Source: Whitmania pigra
Lineage: Eukaryota; Annelida; Clitellata; Hirudinida; Haemopidae
Assembly: GCA_021613335.1 (NCBI GenBank)
Contig: JAJTWR010000398.1
Span: 627,501-691,500, forward strand
DNA: 64,000 nucleotides
Reading direction: 5' to 3'
The notes beneath the pieces are model-generated. The model did no database searches and was not told the origin of the DNA. It worked only from the letters and a program-made list of their open reading frames with translations. Position 1 is the first letter of the stretch; each line of letters starts with the position of its first letter. This document shows positions 15,468 through 28,200 of the stretch, in pieces. The translations under genes were made by a program, and so were the position numbers.

Positions 15468-18400
15468 ATGATGTTCCATCAATCAAGAAATATGCATGGC
15501 ATTGAGCCAATGGACTTTTTGTCTCACCAAAAGATGGCAGAGAGGATGCTAAGCCCCTCTCAGCAACAGCAACAACAGTCTCAAATGGATGCCAAAAGGC
15601 CAAGAATGGATGGGACAGGGAGTGTAGGGGGTCCTCCTCAAGATGGTACTCCCTATGCACACCTGCAGCCCAATTTTTTCCCAATCGACCCAAACACAGC
15701 CACCATTGTTTTATCAAAATCTGAATATGAGGCCATAAGACAAGAGGTGAGTAATACCTAAGCAGATTGCGGAGGATATTGTTGTCTTAACATTTATTCT
15801 ATGGCGTTGTTTGGTTTTGTCCCGGCTTAACTTATTATCTCCTTATTATGTTGTGTTTACTCCTATAAATGTTTGGAAGTCTCAAAGGTTTTATTTTTGA
15901 TATCCCAATGGATTTTATGCCCTGTTATTCAAATTATAATATAGAATGGATCTGTCAGGCATTGAAACATTTCGTGATATTAAATTTAGTACATTTGCTC
16001 ATTTTAATAAATTGTTACTTATTTTCAAACAGATAGGAAGTATTATTAGTCATGAGATAATTATTATTGATGTTGGTATTAATTTGTTAATGCTGAATGC
16101 TTAACGATATCCATGGTTAATGTAATGTTACTGTTTGTTGATTTGATTACATGGTTCCAATTTCTTTAATGAATGTGTGGAGGAATAAGGTGTTGAATTG
16201 ACTTCGGTTACATCTCTAAGACCACTTTTATAATTGTTAGATGCAATTATGAAAAGCGTTGTTGATGTTAATAAATTAAAATTGGACAGCGTACTGCGAA
16301 GTTGATAAGAAAAATGTTAACAATATTGCTTAGTATTGTTTTTTACATGACATTCATCTGAAGTTTGTAACGAGGGATGAACTTTAAGAAACAATCTTAG
16401 CTGGTGTCAATGTTAATTGCTGTGCCTTTTCATCATTTTCTTGTTCCAAAAACTAGCCCTTCACATTATCTTAATTGATTTATTTATCAACTCTGTTCAT
16501 TGATGTGAAATCACCACATTGTCTTAAATGATTCATTTATCATTAGGTCGTGACCCTAAAGCAGGCCCTCTCCGACTTTAGGTCTAACGTCGAAACGGAA
16601 TTGAACCAACTGAAGAAGGAGAACAAGAACCTGAAAGACCAAATCTCCAAGTGCACGTGCGGATGCAAGCAGAGGTCGGGGTTCAGGGGTTCTGCCAGCA
16701 GCAGCGGAACCGGAAACAACATCAGCAACAGCAACAATACCAGCGACAAGATGTCCGAAGACGACAGCAACTTGCAGACGAGTTTTGGTTCGGCGTTGAT
16801 TTGATTTTAGTTGTCGTGATTTGCATAATTTTCATTGTCCTTTAACTGAAAGTAGCCAATGTCGAAAGGGCTGGTGACTTGAATACTCACAATATTAATA
16901 CTCTATGAATTATTTATTATTATGATAAATGTAATTATAATTACATACTTTGTCATTAAGTTACTTCATCGAGATGATTAAATTTACTGTCAGTCATTAT
17001 ATAATTCAAGTCGACTATAATTTTACTGTAATTAATCGATCATCGTGACGATCATCATTATAACAATTAAAACATCGCCATGCTCACGATCGACAGACAA
17101 AGGACTCGAAGACGAGATGGGCAGGTCTCCGAGCTCCAGGAGTCTCCTCGACCTCATGACCAGAGAAAACAAAGCCCTCCATCAGCAGGTGTCCGACCTC
17201 GAGAGGCAGACGCACCAGCTCAGGGCTGCTTCCACCAGAGTGCCACCAAGTGAGTGTAAGAAGAACTTATGATGATGATTATTTACCTATGCTACAGATG
17301 GTAGGTATATGATGAGTTATGAATAGAGTAATAGTGCTGGTTATGCAATGCAGTTATACAATGTAGTGCTGGTGATGACAACAGAGATGATACATGAGTG
17401 TCTCACTTTTTATCACAAAATAATGTTGCTGGTGATTAAGATGGAGATGATGATGAGTGACAGTCATCACAGACACACTTTTGTCGCAAAATAATGTTGC
17501 TACTGCTAGTAAAGCTTTAAAAGCCCACTGGCTTTACTAGGGGAAGTTCTCAATCTCTTCAAATGTTGCTAAAACTCTTATTCTTCTAGTTCCCAGTGCT
17601 CAGGCAATGTCCTTTCTGAGGGAGCTCATGGCCTACTACACGATACTCGAGTCCAACGTGGAGGGCAACGGGACGAAGATGGCCTACAATTCGGGCTCGG
17701 AGGGGGAAAAGAGCTCTTTTAACAACACGTCGTTCGACTCGCACGCCATCTTCAACACGAGTCTGGCCTCGAACTGTTCCATTTACGGGAACATGGTGGG
17801 TCTTACGTCCTTGGAGCTAGTGAGAAATAAGAATGTTTGCATTTATAAAGTCGACTGTGCGATCGATAGCGACCTAGCCTCGTTGATTAACCGGTATTAG
17901 GCTGTTAGATTAGAATATTTAGCTAGTACGATTATTAATTAATTAATAATTAAGTTAGGTTAGTAATGTTATCTGCCCAATGTTTACCTACCTAACTAGG
18001 TCTAGATGATAAGCTATTTATCTTAATATGGATCAGTAACAGAGCTCGATCGCGTTTAGTCGTCCGACATAACCGTTCGTTCCTGCCTCATTTCTGATGC
18101 ATCTTTATCCTCAGCCAGAGGCCTTCGACGTAGAGAAGGGCCTTCAAGTGCAGCTCTTGCCGAACTACAACGTCTGGGTCAACAAGAGCAAACTGCAGCT
18201 TCTACTGAAGGAAGCCACCTCGCTGAAAGAAGGGGCCCAGTTGTACGTTCTCAGGCGGCTCATTCCACTCGTTTTCACGTGGGAGGAACTGGCGGCCTCC
18301 AGAGGGCAGGGTTTGAACTGCAAGTCCACTGACGACGTTCTTTCGAAGGACCCGCTCGACCCTACCAAGGTTCTCGTCTGTAAAGGTAACTGATCGATCG

Positions 18401-18990
18401 ATTGATTCATTGATTTTGTTTGTCATAAAGTGACCTTGATTGTTGGATAGGTCTTTATTTGCCCTCTGGAAGTGGTAAAATGTTTGCAATCGTAATTATT
18501 ATTACAATTATTATTAGAAATTATAATTAATTAATTTTAATTACATTATTAAAGTTATTAAATTATTGTTATTATTAAAATTATCATTATTATTAAAGAA
18601 TGATCTTAATCATTCCGTGTTAGCGATTGATTCAAATTACTATTCATTTGGTACATGCCAGCCTACATGAGGAAGTTTTGCCTGGAGACGGGTTTGGCGG
18701 AACCCCTCGAGAAGTCAATCAATGAAACCTTTTCCCACCAAGTCAACTACGCCAGGCGGAAGTTCAAGAGAGGGAAAATCGCAGACGGAACGACCGGCTC
18801 TTCCTCCAGCCTCCACACCCCCACCCCTCATTCTGACGGCCCCCATCATCCCCATGCTCCTCCTCATCAGATGCCCCTTCAGCAACATCATCATCATAAC
18901 CAAGACCTGAGTGGCGACTCGTTCAGGCACCATCACCAACAGCAATGCTCAGACAACAACGGTCCAACGAATCCCTCCCGGTTGAACTGA
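15468..18990 (+). CDS. BEN-domain nuclear protein with coiled coil
   Basis: Exons 15468-15746, 16547-16787, 17097-17249, 17590-17795, 18115-18385, 18662-18990 sum to 1479 nt, 492 aa. The N terminus is Gln/Pro-rich with a KRPRMD basic patch. Residues about 94-125 (ALSDFRSNVETELNQLKKEN) and 190-215 (LLDLMTRENKALHQQVSDLE) form coiled coils. From about residue 300 to 420 lies a BEN domain: VQLLPNYNVWVNKSKLQLLL, then YVLRRLIPLVFTWEEL, LDPTKVLVC and VNYARRKFKRGK. The tail is His-rich. BEN domains bind DNA or chromatin partners, so a transcriptional regulator is likely. The orthologous BEND/NACC/insensitive subgroup cannot be fixed by eye. Exon 4 can be read through its donor (GTGGGT at 17796) to a stop at 17897, allowing a truncated isoform without the BEN domain. 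Confidence 0.85.
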
Positions 18991-21186
18991 CCCTTAAGAT
19001 CCCTAGACACTCCCCCACTCGAGGAAGTTAATCATCTAGAGATGAACTGAGTGACAGCGAATGACAGCAGAGATCTGCATTCGATGCAAACGGCCTTCAG
19101 AATCAACTTGACAATGTCGGGGTGTTTTGTCCATTTTGTTGTTTTCTATTTATTACCATCATTACACCTCATCATTGTCTTGTTACTAATCATCCTTTAA
19201 TCGGCGTTATGATTATTATTAATACTATTATTATTATTATTATTTTGGTTCACATGTTGAGGCATGGCTTTTGAGAAGAGCTAGAATCTCATTGGTTGAA
19301 AGTTTACGGTCAGATTGTGGGTCTTGTTGCTTTGTGTTTCCCTTAGTAACCAGCAATCAACGTGCTCATTACCCTTGTTTGTAATATCATATAATTTCGT
19401 TTTTATTATCAAATAACCTAATTTTTAATCACTAATTCTTTCTTTATTGCTATTTATTTCTTCCGTTCCGATTGTTTTGGCTCCTCAAGCGAACCCGTGA
19501 GAAACTGTTGCATTGCCCCGATTTTCAAAAAAGATGATGGTGATAATGGTCATCTTGGCGACTGAAGTTAAAGTAGAATAATATTAATAATCGAGATCGT
19601 GGATTAATTTATTATGTACATTCGTCTTAGTATTTTCATCTAATTATCTCACAGCATTTCAGCAACGACTATGGTGTCGCCTCATGTTGACAACATTATT
19701 TCTTGTTTTGCTCGTTTCCATAAATGACAATTTTTATATTTTTGGCATGCATCAATAACCCAAATCATTGCCTCCTGTCGAAGGAAAATCAGAATAAATT
19801 ATTTTACACTGAAATTAATCACCGATTTAAAAGTCCCGACGTTTCACAGCTTGATTTTGTTCGTCCTAGATTATGTTCATTGACTGCATTCGTCGATCGT
19901 GTTGCATGTTTTTAAGTCTTTTAGGTCTCCTTCGTTTCTCGACCACCTTCAATAAACTCTATGGTTATGCAGCAGAGTCGTAGTTAATTGTTGTCACGTG
20001 GAAATAGCGACATGAAATGATCTATGCACGTTCCTAGAGGCGTACAGCTCTTGCACGGGATTTTGATTTTCCATGAGTCAGTCGAAACCGCTCGTCAAAT
20101 ACTTGATTTTTTTTTTCTCATTTTGGTTTGTAAATTCTCATTTCAAACATTGAATCTGCTCCCCATTTGACCATGTGTTTCTTCACCTTGTTTGCACTAG
20201 TTTCGACATGTCTTCGTACAGAATGGTTCACCTTTGTTAAAGATGAGAAGGAGATTGTTGATTTTGATTTATGATGCTGACGATGGAAACTCCTGATGAC
20301 ATCTTGACCAACTCACGATTCTTAAGCAATCAACGAATTTTATGGCTGTCAGCCATTTGTCCATCCCTAACGTCCGTGCCTCTCGTTCGGTGGTGGGGCC
20401 AAGTAGCCCCGACGGCCGAGGCTACTCTCCCGTTAAGCAGACTTTTTGCGGGGATCGTCCCCACTGTCTCATGTTCTTGGTCGATGTGTCCTTCAAGCAG
20501 GGTCTACGAGTGCGTTTCATCATCATCATCATCATGAACTCTGACATTGTTGTAGTTTTTTTTTAAATTTTTTTTTTCATTGTTCTCCATCATCTGTTTG
20601 GTCTTCATTGTCATCTCGTCGTAATACGAAGTGTTAGTATTGTTCGACACGCCGTATTCGAGTTTGTCTTGTAAACTGAGTTCAAGATGCAATCCTTGCT
20701 GCCTCTTTTTTGTGTTGCTCTTGTCTGATGAACGACTCCATATAAGGCCACACAAAATGTGGGGAAAAGCTATTTGAAACGACATTAACTGATTTCTTAG
20801 TGGTGTCGGTCAGAGCATGTAACGAGGGATGGAGATGATGAAGACAACAGAACTCTGAATATTCAACGTTTGGAATTATGCGTAACGGATGTTGTTTCAA
20901 AGCTGTCTGGGCAAACCGATGCCGATTGCGTGCATCACTCGTGTTTACTTGTGTGAAAGCTCAGCGGACGTACGTGAGTGTCGAGCTGTGTATGTTCATG
21001 GCAGGGGTGACTGGTTAAGTGGTATAAAATTGACAAGTGAAGCAAAATAAACAATTGTTTGGTAATCGTTTTGGTCTGTCGACACAAAAAGTAAGAATTC
21101 GACTAGATCAACAAGAATTTAACGACGGTAGGATTCTTTACCGGCTTTGAATATTATATCAGTCGAGTGGCAGTTTTGGGGTGGAC
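18991..21186. other. Convergent 3' flanks of BEN gene and MDH-like gene
   Basis: About 2.2 kb between the stop codon of the BEN gene (plus) and that of the MDH-like gene (minus), so mainly 3' UTR. AATAAA at 19951-19956 on the plus strand may end the BEN transcript. A GC-richer island at 20340-20520 carries a 7-bp stem (AGTAGCC at 20402-20408, GGCTACT at 20420-20426) with an 11-nt loop. No supported coding exon. Confidence 0.55.
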
Positions 21187-24100
21187 CTACATGTGTGAAT
21201 GGGGGAACACAATCCTCCAGCAGTCCACAATGGCCCTGTCTCTCTCCTCGGAAAGTTGCTTGGAAATCCTTGCCAATGTTTCGGTCAGTGAATCGTCAAG
21301 CTTCAGATTTTTTGAAAATTCTAGAAGGTTCAGAGATTTTTTCGGACAGACTGGAAGATTGAAGTACAGGTCGTTTTCCAGGCCGAGGTGCTCGAGGCTC
21401 GTCAACACCCCCATGCAGAAGGTACCCTGGTGGAAAAGGATTATTATACGACAACTGGAGATTAATTACACTAAGACTTTTAACGAATTAATCATAGTTT
21501 ATGGACATGTTAAGATAAGGTTTGAAGCCAATAGCTTACTATACGTGATTTGATATCCATTTATCTATATCAAAATTAAGTCTATTTTTTATTTTTAAAA
21601 ATGAAATTAACTGATTAAATAAATAAATTATTAAAAAAATAATTATGCGAGTAACAAAATGCATATACAATTCGATCGTCATGGCCAACCTGTTGCTGCC
21701 CTTTGCTTCTGGGGGCATGCCTCTCCCCACCGAGCCAGTACCTCAGGTGCTCGACCATGGCCTTTGCTGTGACGAGGGCTCCAGGATTTTTTAGCCCCGA
21801 CTTATTGAAAATAGGCAACAGAACATATCATTATCATAATATATTATCATCATTATCATAATATATTATCATCATTATCATAAAATGTTAATATCATTAT
21901 TATTATTATTATTATCATCACAATGGGTTAATGGATTGGTCACGTAGTAGGAACAAAATAGTGAAGACTTGTGATAAGCAACAGCCATTAAGGATGCTTA
22001 ACGGAGTAATGTCTTAATACTCACTTCAATGTCTCTCCTGTGAACGTGGATGCCGTGTTCATGGACTGAAACTGTCAGATTGGAACAACTCCCCCAAATG
22101 ATAATATCCTTAATATCTCTGCCATCATCGGTCATCTCTATTACATCATCATTCCCATCTTTATCATTATCTTTTGAATCCTTAAGAGCAATAGATTTGT
22201 TTGTAGATGTTGGAAATTGTTCTTTTGAAGATGATACGTTACGTCGCTGATAAAAATGAAGTTAAATATAAAAATGATAATCTAACTAGTAACTAATAAT
22301 TCTTAATTAGTAATGAAATGTTTAGACAGATATTAATGAATAAGTAATAAGAGGTTTACAAAATTAGGAGAATTTTTTTTGAAAATCATCACTTGCACCA
22401 TCATTACCATAGCAAACCACATCATCATCACCACCATCGTCATCATCTCTATCATAACCTCTATCATGCCCAACTAATTACCATCATAGTTGAAGTGATG
22501 TGGTACTTAATGTGCTGAGCCAGTACTGTGAAGTTGTGGGGAGTGATGGACGGAGCAAACGAACTGCAGACGAAAGCAGAAGTGTTGGCAGTCATTCCAC
22601 AGACAAGCACCTGAGAGAGGTTAAATGGTGTTTTTTTGTATCTTTTGTGTAATTCTTGAATATCCATTGATCTAACTCAGAATAATTAACATTGGATGTT
22701 TTGAAACTTTAAAACGATCAACCAATTAAGAGAATGATATAAATCAAAATGGACAAAAATAAATGGAGAAATAAAATTATCCAGGTCACCCATGCAGGTA
22801 AACAAACACCTATACAAACATATAAAAACATTGCAATCAATACATCACCTCCATCCATAGATGTGATCAATCAGCAATCAATCAATCAATCAATCAATTA
22901 ATCAAACATCAACATACTAGATATTAGTCTATTAATCAATGCAATAAATGCAATCAGTCAATCAACCAATCAATCACAACAGATTCAATCAATCAAATAT
23001 AACAGATTCAATCAATCAAATATAACAGATTCAATCAATCAATTATAACAGATTCAATCAATCAATCATTCAGTCAATATAATGAGGCAGTAATTAATTC
23101 CTTCCGATTAACCTTCACATCCTTTTTGGCTTGCGTATTGATCAGGAGTCCGTAGGCTCTGAAGAGTACCGAGTTTGTTTTGAACCCGATGACATTCCTC
23201 TCTAGTTCCAGCAAAATGGCGACGTCGATGCCTTCGAAGGCTTTCTTCATGTCGGACGTCGCTTCTATTTCTGGAGTCATTTTTAAGGGGATTGAAAGGT
23301 AATGATAGATTATAATAGTCAAATAATAATATTAATAGTAATACAATAATAGTAATAATTGACTATAATAATTACTATATTAATACTGCAATTTGTAGAC
23401 TTCTGGTCATATGGTGGACCCTGTTTATGATCTTATTGGTACGTATCAATAACCAATAATCATATTCTCGTGTTTTCAACAACAACAACAAAATGCATGG
23501 AAACAACCGCAAGCACAAAGTTTATAACAAATTATTAATAGGTTTGTGAATACACAATTTCATGTGTAATAATATAATAATAACGATGATGATGACGGTG
23601 ATGATGATGAGGACAATGATGATAATAATGATGATCCGCAAAGGTTGTAAATAATCCAACAAAACACGCAAGATGCAAGACATTCAGAGTTCACCATTCC
23701 TAACTTTCCAATGTGGGAAAGCAACATTCGGAGAGGTCACTTGCGAGCGCCTCCATTTCGCTGTTTAAGGGCTTGAATGCAAACAACACGAGGTGAAGTT
23801 TCTGATCAAGACGAAGAAAATTAGAATGATGAATTCATTTTTACTTCATTCAACAAGTTCTAGGTTAAAGTTGATGCAAATTTTAGACCCCATGAAATTC
23901 AAATAAAAGCACAGAATTGACATTATTCGATTGAGTAACATGACTAAACAGTTTGCTAAATTCGGAACATTTTAGCATCAAAAACTTATATGTACTTACC
24001 TGCTCCTGGCCAAATACATCTCCACTGCAGAGCATAGGCAAGAAACTAAACACAGTTTTACTTGCACTGTTTGTCACTAGAACTTTTAATGTTCTTGGCT

Positions 24101-24431
24101 AAACAAAAAAATCAATTATTTATAAAGATGTAATATCTATTCATTCACAATTTATGAACATTTAATGACCAAAACCATTCAAATAAAACTATCAAACAGG
24201 TTAACCGACCCATGTTTTTCCTCAGGGTACCCAAGCTATTACTAAAATTAATGTCAATTGTTTTTACTTCGCCTACGTTTTGCGTCTAAAGTACCTGCTT
24301 TTAACAAATGCATCACCTGACCATATTTTTACACATAAAAGCTCAAAATAAATGCTTTAAAACGATGGTTTAAGAAACCAATTAAAGTGCCATAATTTTT
24401 TACTTAAAGCTCGCTTATATTCACTCACCAT
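21187..24431 (-). CDS. Malate-dehydrogenase-fold protein, probable pseudoenzyme
   Basis: Minus-strand exons 24431-24429 (ATG only), 24098-24000, 23801-23705, 23270-23113, 22610-22482, 22246-22025, 21800-21690, 21426-21187 sum to 1059 nt, 352 aa. The framework matches cytosolic MDH throughout: TLKVLVTNSASKTVFSFL...DVFGQEQ, AFEGIDVAILLE, VKVLVCGMTANTSAF, SAPSI-like FAPSITPHNF, IIIWGSCSNL, LVTAKAMVEHL and a C-terminal helix ending LSEERDRAIVD. The hallmark residues are gone: the GxxGxxG nucleotide loop reads NSASKTV, the Asp ending strand 2 is Phe, the substrate-loop arginines are absent, the DHNRA motif reads QHIKY, and the catalytic His of WGNHS is Cys (WGSCS). An acidic, Asp/Lys-rich insert lies in exon 6. 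Classical catalysis is therefore unlikely. MDH1B-like ancestry is possible, but that protein is longer. Confidence 0.88.
22868..23075. repeat. (AATC)n-type repeats and a 25-bp minisatellite
   Basis: In the intron between exons 4 and 5 of the MDH-like gene. AATC tetranucleotide runs are followed by about four tandem units built on AACAGATTCAATCAATCAA. Confidence 0.85.
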
Positions 24432-25276
24432 TTCTATGCTTTAGAATGAAAATTTTCATCGATTCAAATTCAAAGTGAGAGGTTTAGAAATTTTGATTAA
24501 AACTGAATTACGACGTTGAAGAGTTATGCTCTTATCTTCATTTAGCATTTTATCTTATCTTCCACACAATATAATCTTTTGTTTAAACAAATTTTCTTAA
24601 TGTTCTTAACCGAGAACATTTTCATTTTAATTATCGACAACTTTTCTTCGAAGTCAAGGATCACTCGACCTTGCAAAAGTACAATTTTGGAAACGTAATT
24701 ATTTCTGTAAAAGCAGTTTAAAAATTCATTACCAGATAAAGTATAACTCTTATTCAATTAACCTTTCCCTTATAATATCGTTATGAATCTGTTTTCAATG
24801 TTTTGTTGTTAGTTTTGCGAGGTGGTTCGAGCAGTTACCTGGTCTTCGATCGTTTTCGTTGGTAAATTATTCATAAGTTCGTTTGAAAATTCTTTTATCG
24901 ATCGGGTATCGAGGCACACAGTTTTATTAATGCGCGGAGTAATGATTACATAATAGACCTAACAATTAGTAGGATCGTTGTAAATGGATTTTTAAAGATG
25001 TTGTAAACTTTTGTTATGTCGATTGATGCAATGTATGGAATACGGGAGCATTGAATTTACTCGGTTGATAGAATATGCTATTAGTCGTGAGTATTACGTT
25101 CTTGAGATCTGAAAATGACTAGAATAATTTTTGTAAACATTTCATAGATTTATTTCATTTGCAGTAATAAGTTTTAGAAGAATAATAAGAATAATATCAC
25201 GACTTTGCTAAGGAGGCTGTGACTTAAAATCTTCTAAATCAAGACAAGAACGGAAACGGTCACGGGAAGTCGGGCG
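24432..25276. promoter_or_regulatory. Divergent intergenic region, MDH-like gene and SMAD4
   Basis: 845 bp separate the start codons of the minus-strand MDH-like gene and plus-strand SMAD4. It must include both promoters unless untranslated first exons lie elsewhere. No core-promoter motif stands out by eye. Confidence 0.35.
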
Positions 25277-28200
25277 ATGTCCCCCACCATGCAGCCGCAA
25301 ACGACCCCGACATCGACGGACGCCTGTTCGAACATCGTGCGCAATCTTCTGCTCTACATGCAAGGAGGCGAGAGCGAGTCGTTCACTAAGAAAGCCATCG
25401 AGAGCCTCGTCAAGAAGCTGAAAGAGAAGCGAGACGAGTTGGACAGCCTCATCACGGCCGTCACATCGAACGGGGCTCGTCCGACGAAGTGTGTCACGAT
25501 TCCCAGAACGTTGGACGGGAGGCTGCAGGTACGAGATGGCCGTGCTTTTTTTAGGAGATGTTTTGATTTTGGGATTTGAATTTTAATTTGAATTTTTGTT
25601 AGTTTTGAGTTTGGTTTAATTAATTTAATTTAAAGGTTTAATTTAACTTTTTTTTTTACCAATGTTTTCTTCTCCAGTAGATTGTTATGTAATTGTTTAA
25701 CTCTTACTTAGCTTACTAGCTTAATTAGTTCTCTTTCTCAATTCATTGAGTTTGGAGCCAAAATGCATTCATTTGAAATGATTTTGTGATTAGTCACCAT
25801 CTGGCAGACTTGTAGATCTGTTCGAACTTTGAACATTGTTTCTTATTTCATTGCAGTTTTAGTTCTTAGCTCACAATTGCTGGGACCCACATTTTGTAAA
25901 AATATTTTTCTTCACGCAATTCAAGATGCAATCAATCATTGGCGATATTTGAGCTAGATAAATCAAAATCGGTCGCTCGTCTCAATAAATTAAATAATGA
26001 AGGTCCATTCTGAGGAATGTTAAAATTTGATGACTCTTCAAAATTCAGTCGATGATTTACGACGTGTTTGGTTCAGTCAGGTTTCTCCTTTCACAGGCCT
26101 CATTCCAACGAATAACCATAAATAAATAAATACAATAACCAGTATATAACATCTATGTAACCTCGTTATCTGTTGGTTTTCGTAAATTAATTAATTAATT
26201 CTTCTCAACATTGAATTTATTACAAACTTGTTCTTAAATTTTCTGAAACTCAAGAAGTTTCTTTACAGGTTGCCGGGAGGAAGCTCTTTCCGCACGTACT
26301 TTACTCCAAAATCTGGAGGTGGCCCGATCTGCACAAGAACGAGTTGAAGCAGATCAAGGACTGCCAGTTTGCCTTCGACCTCAAGCAAGACAACGTCTGC
26401 GTCAATCCTTACCACTACGACCGAGTCGTCTGCCCCGGTATTGGTGGGTGTTTTTGGTTTATTGTATTTGTTGCATTTATTGTATTTTTTGATTTTCATT
26501 TATTTTTTGAGTCGAGGCCTCTGAATGGAAGTTGTTGTGGCTTAGAACGTTTGTTATGGTTGCATGAGTTTCCACTGTTATATTTTTTTGAAACTATTTA
26601 TGACTATTTGAGGCATTCTTTGCACAATTTAGAACAACATCGAGTGATTTATTAAAACCGATCTCATCCAGCGAACATTTACGATTTTTAACGTGAAAGT
26701 TTTGATAAAATGTTGGTGTAGGTGGAAATTGGTATTTAAAAATTCTGATTGATATCTGATGAAAATTTGTGCAGTTGCTAAAAATATTCATAATGAATAT
26801 TTATGCAGTTGCTAAAAATGTTCATATATTATATATTCATAATGAATATTTACACGACAGATCTCAGTGGCCTGTCGATCGACTCTACAGGTTTGTGTTC
26901 CAAGCTTTCGTGTTTGGTTTTGTTGACGTTGCATTTGTTGTTTTACCGATGTTGTCGTCGACCTTGCTATTGTCGTCGTCAACTGCAACAAATAAACTAA
27001 ATAACTAACTAACTAACTTAATTGACGTCAATTAAGATTGATCACGTTCGGTTAATTAGTGATCGTTTGCATTGTTCTCGAGTAGAATCGTTCAAACCCA
27101 CGCCTGGTGGTCGAACGAGAGGTGTTCGCTGGAAATTAATGATTGAGTCTTAGATGATTATTGGACCGATGACGAATGGTTGACATCATTCCTTGTAATT
27201 AGTTAATTACTTTTACTTTCACTTCGTCGAGCTTCAAATTTATCGCTGACATCACTCCGACGGCTTTGACTTAGTGAATCGAAACATAAGTTACGTGACA
27301 TCTCTGTTCGATCACTAGTTAATGCGATTAAATAATTAAAATTACAACAATTCAATCAATTACAACAATTCAATCAATTACTACAACTCAGTCATTACTG
27401 TTATTGCATTTAAATCGTTATCGTTGCATTTCAATCATTACAATCGACTGATTCAATTCGCAGTCAACCTCGACGATTTCTCCTCGTGCAAGGTGGAACG
27501 ATCTCTCAACGAAGCTGGTCGCTATGGAAATGGTGAGGAAATTGTGGTGCAGTACGGAAGGGTTTTGATTAACCTCTCTTTCTTCATTAACCTCTCTTTC
27601 TTCATTAACCTCTCTTTCTTCATTAACTCTCTTTCTTCATTAACTCTCTTTCTTCATTAACCTCTCTTCTTCATTAACCTCTTTCTTCATTAACCTCTCT
27701 TTCTTCATTAACCTCTCTTTCTTCATTAACCTCTCTTTCTTCATTAACCTCTCTTTCTTCATTAACCTCTCTCTTTCTTCATTAACCTCTCTTTCTTCAT
27801 TAAACTCTCTTTCTTCATTAACCTCTCTTTCTTCATTAACCTCTTTCTTCATTAACCTCTCTTTCTTCATTAACCTCTCTTTCTTCATTAACCTCTCTTT
27901 CTTCATTAACCTCTCTTTCTTCATTAACCTCTCTTTCTTCATTAACCTCTCTTTCTTCATTAACCTCTCTTTCTTCATTAACCTCTCTTTCTTCATTAAC
28001 CTCTCTTTCTTCATTAACCTCTCTTTCTTCATTAACCTCTCTTTCTTCATTAAACTCTCTTTCTTCATTAACCTCTCTTTCTTGATTTACTTCTCTTTTG
28101 TTCTTTGCATCTCACTTGCACTGGAGTGAATGTAATGGAGCTTTTAAAACTTGTTTAGTCACGTGTGGGGGTTTGAGTTAAACGCTGAACGAGATCATTA

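Noticed and set aside
27640..28068. 142-codon MKKERL-repeat protein, minus strand
   Set aside because: Translation of the 18-bp minisatellite inside a SMAD4 intron.
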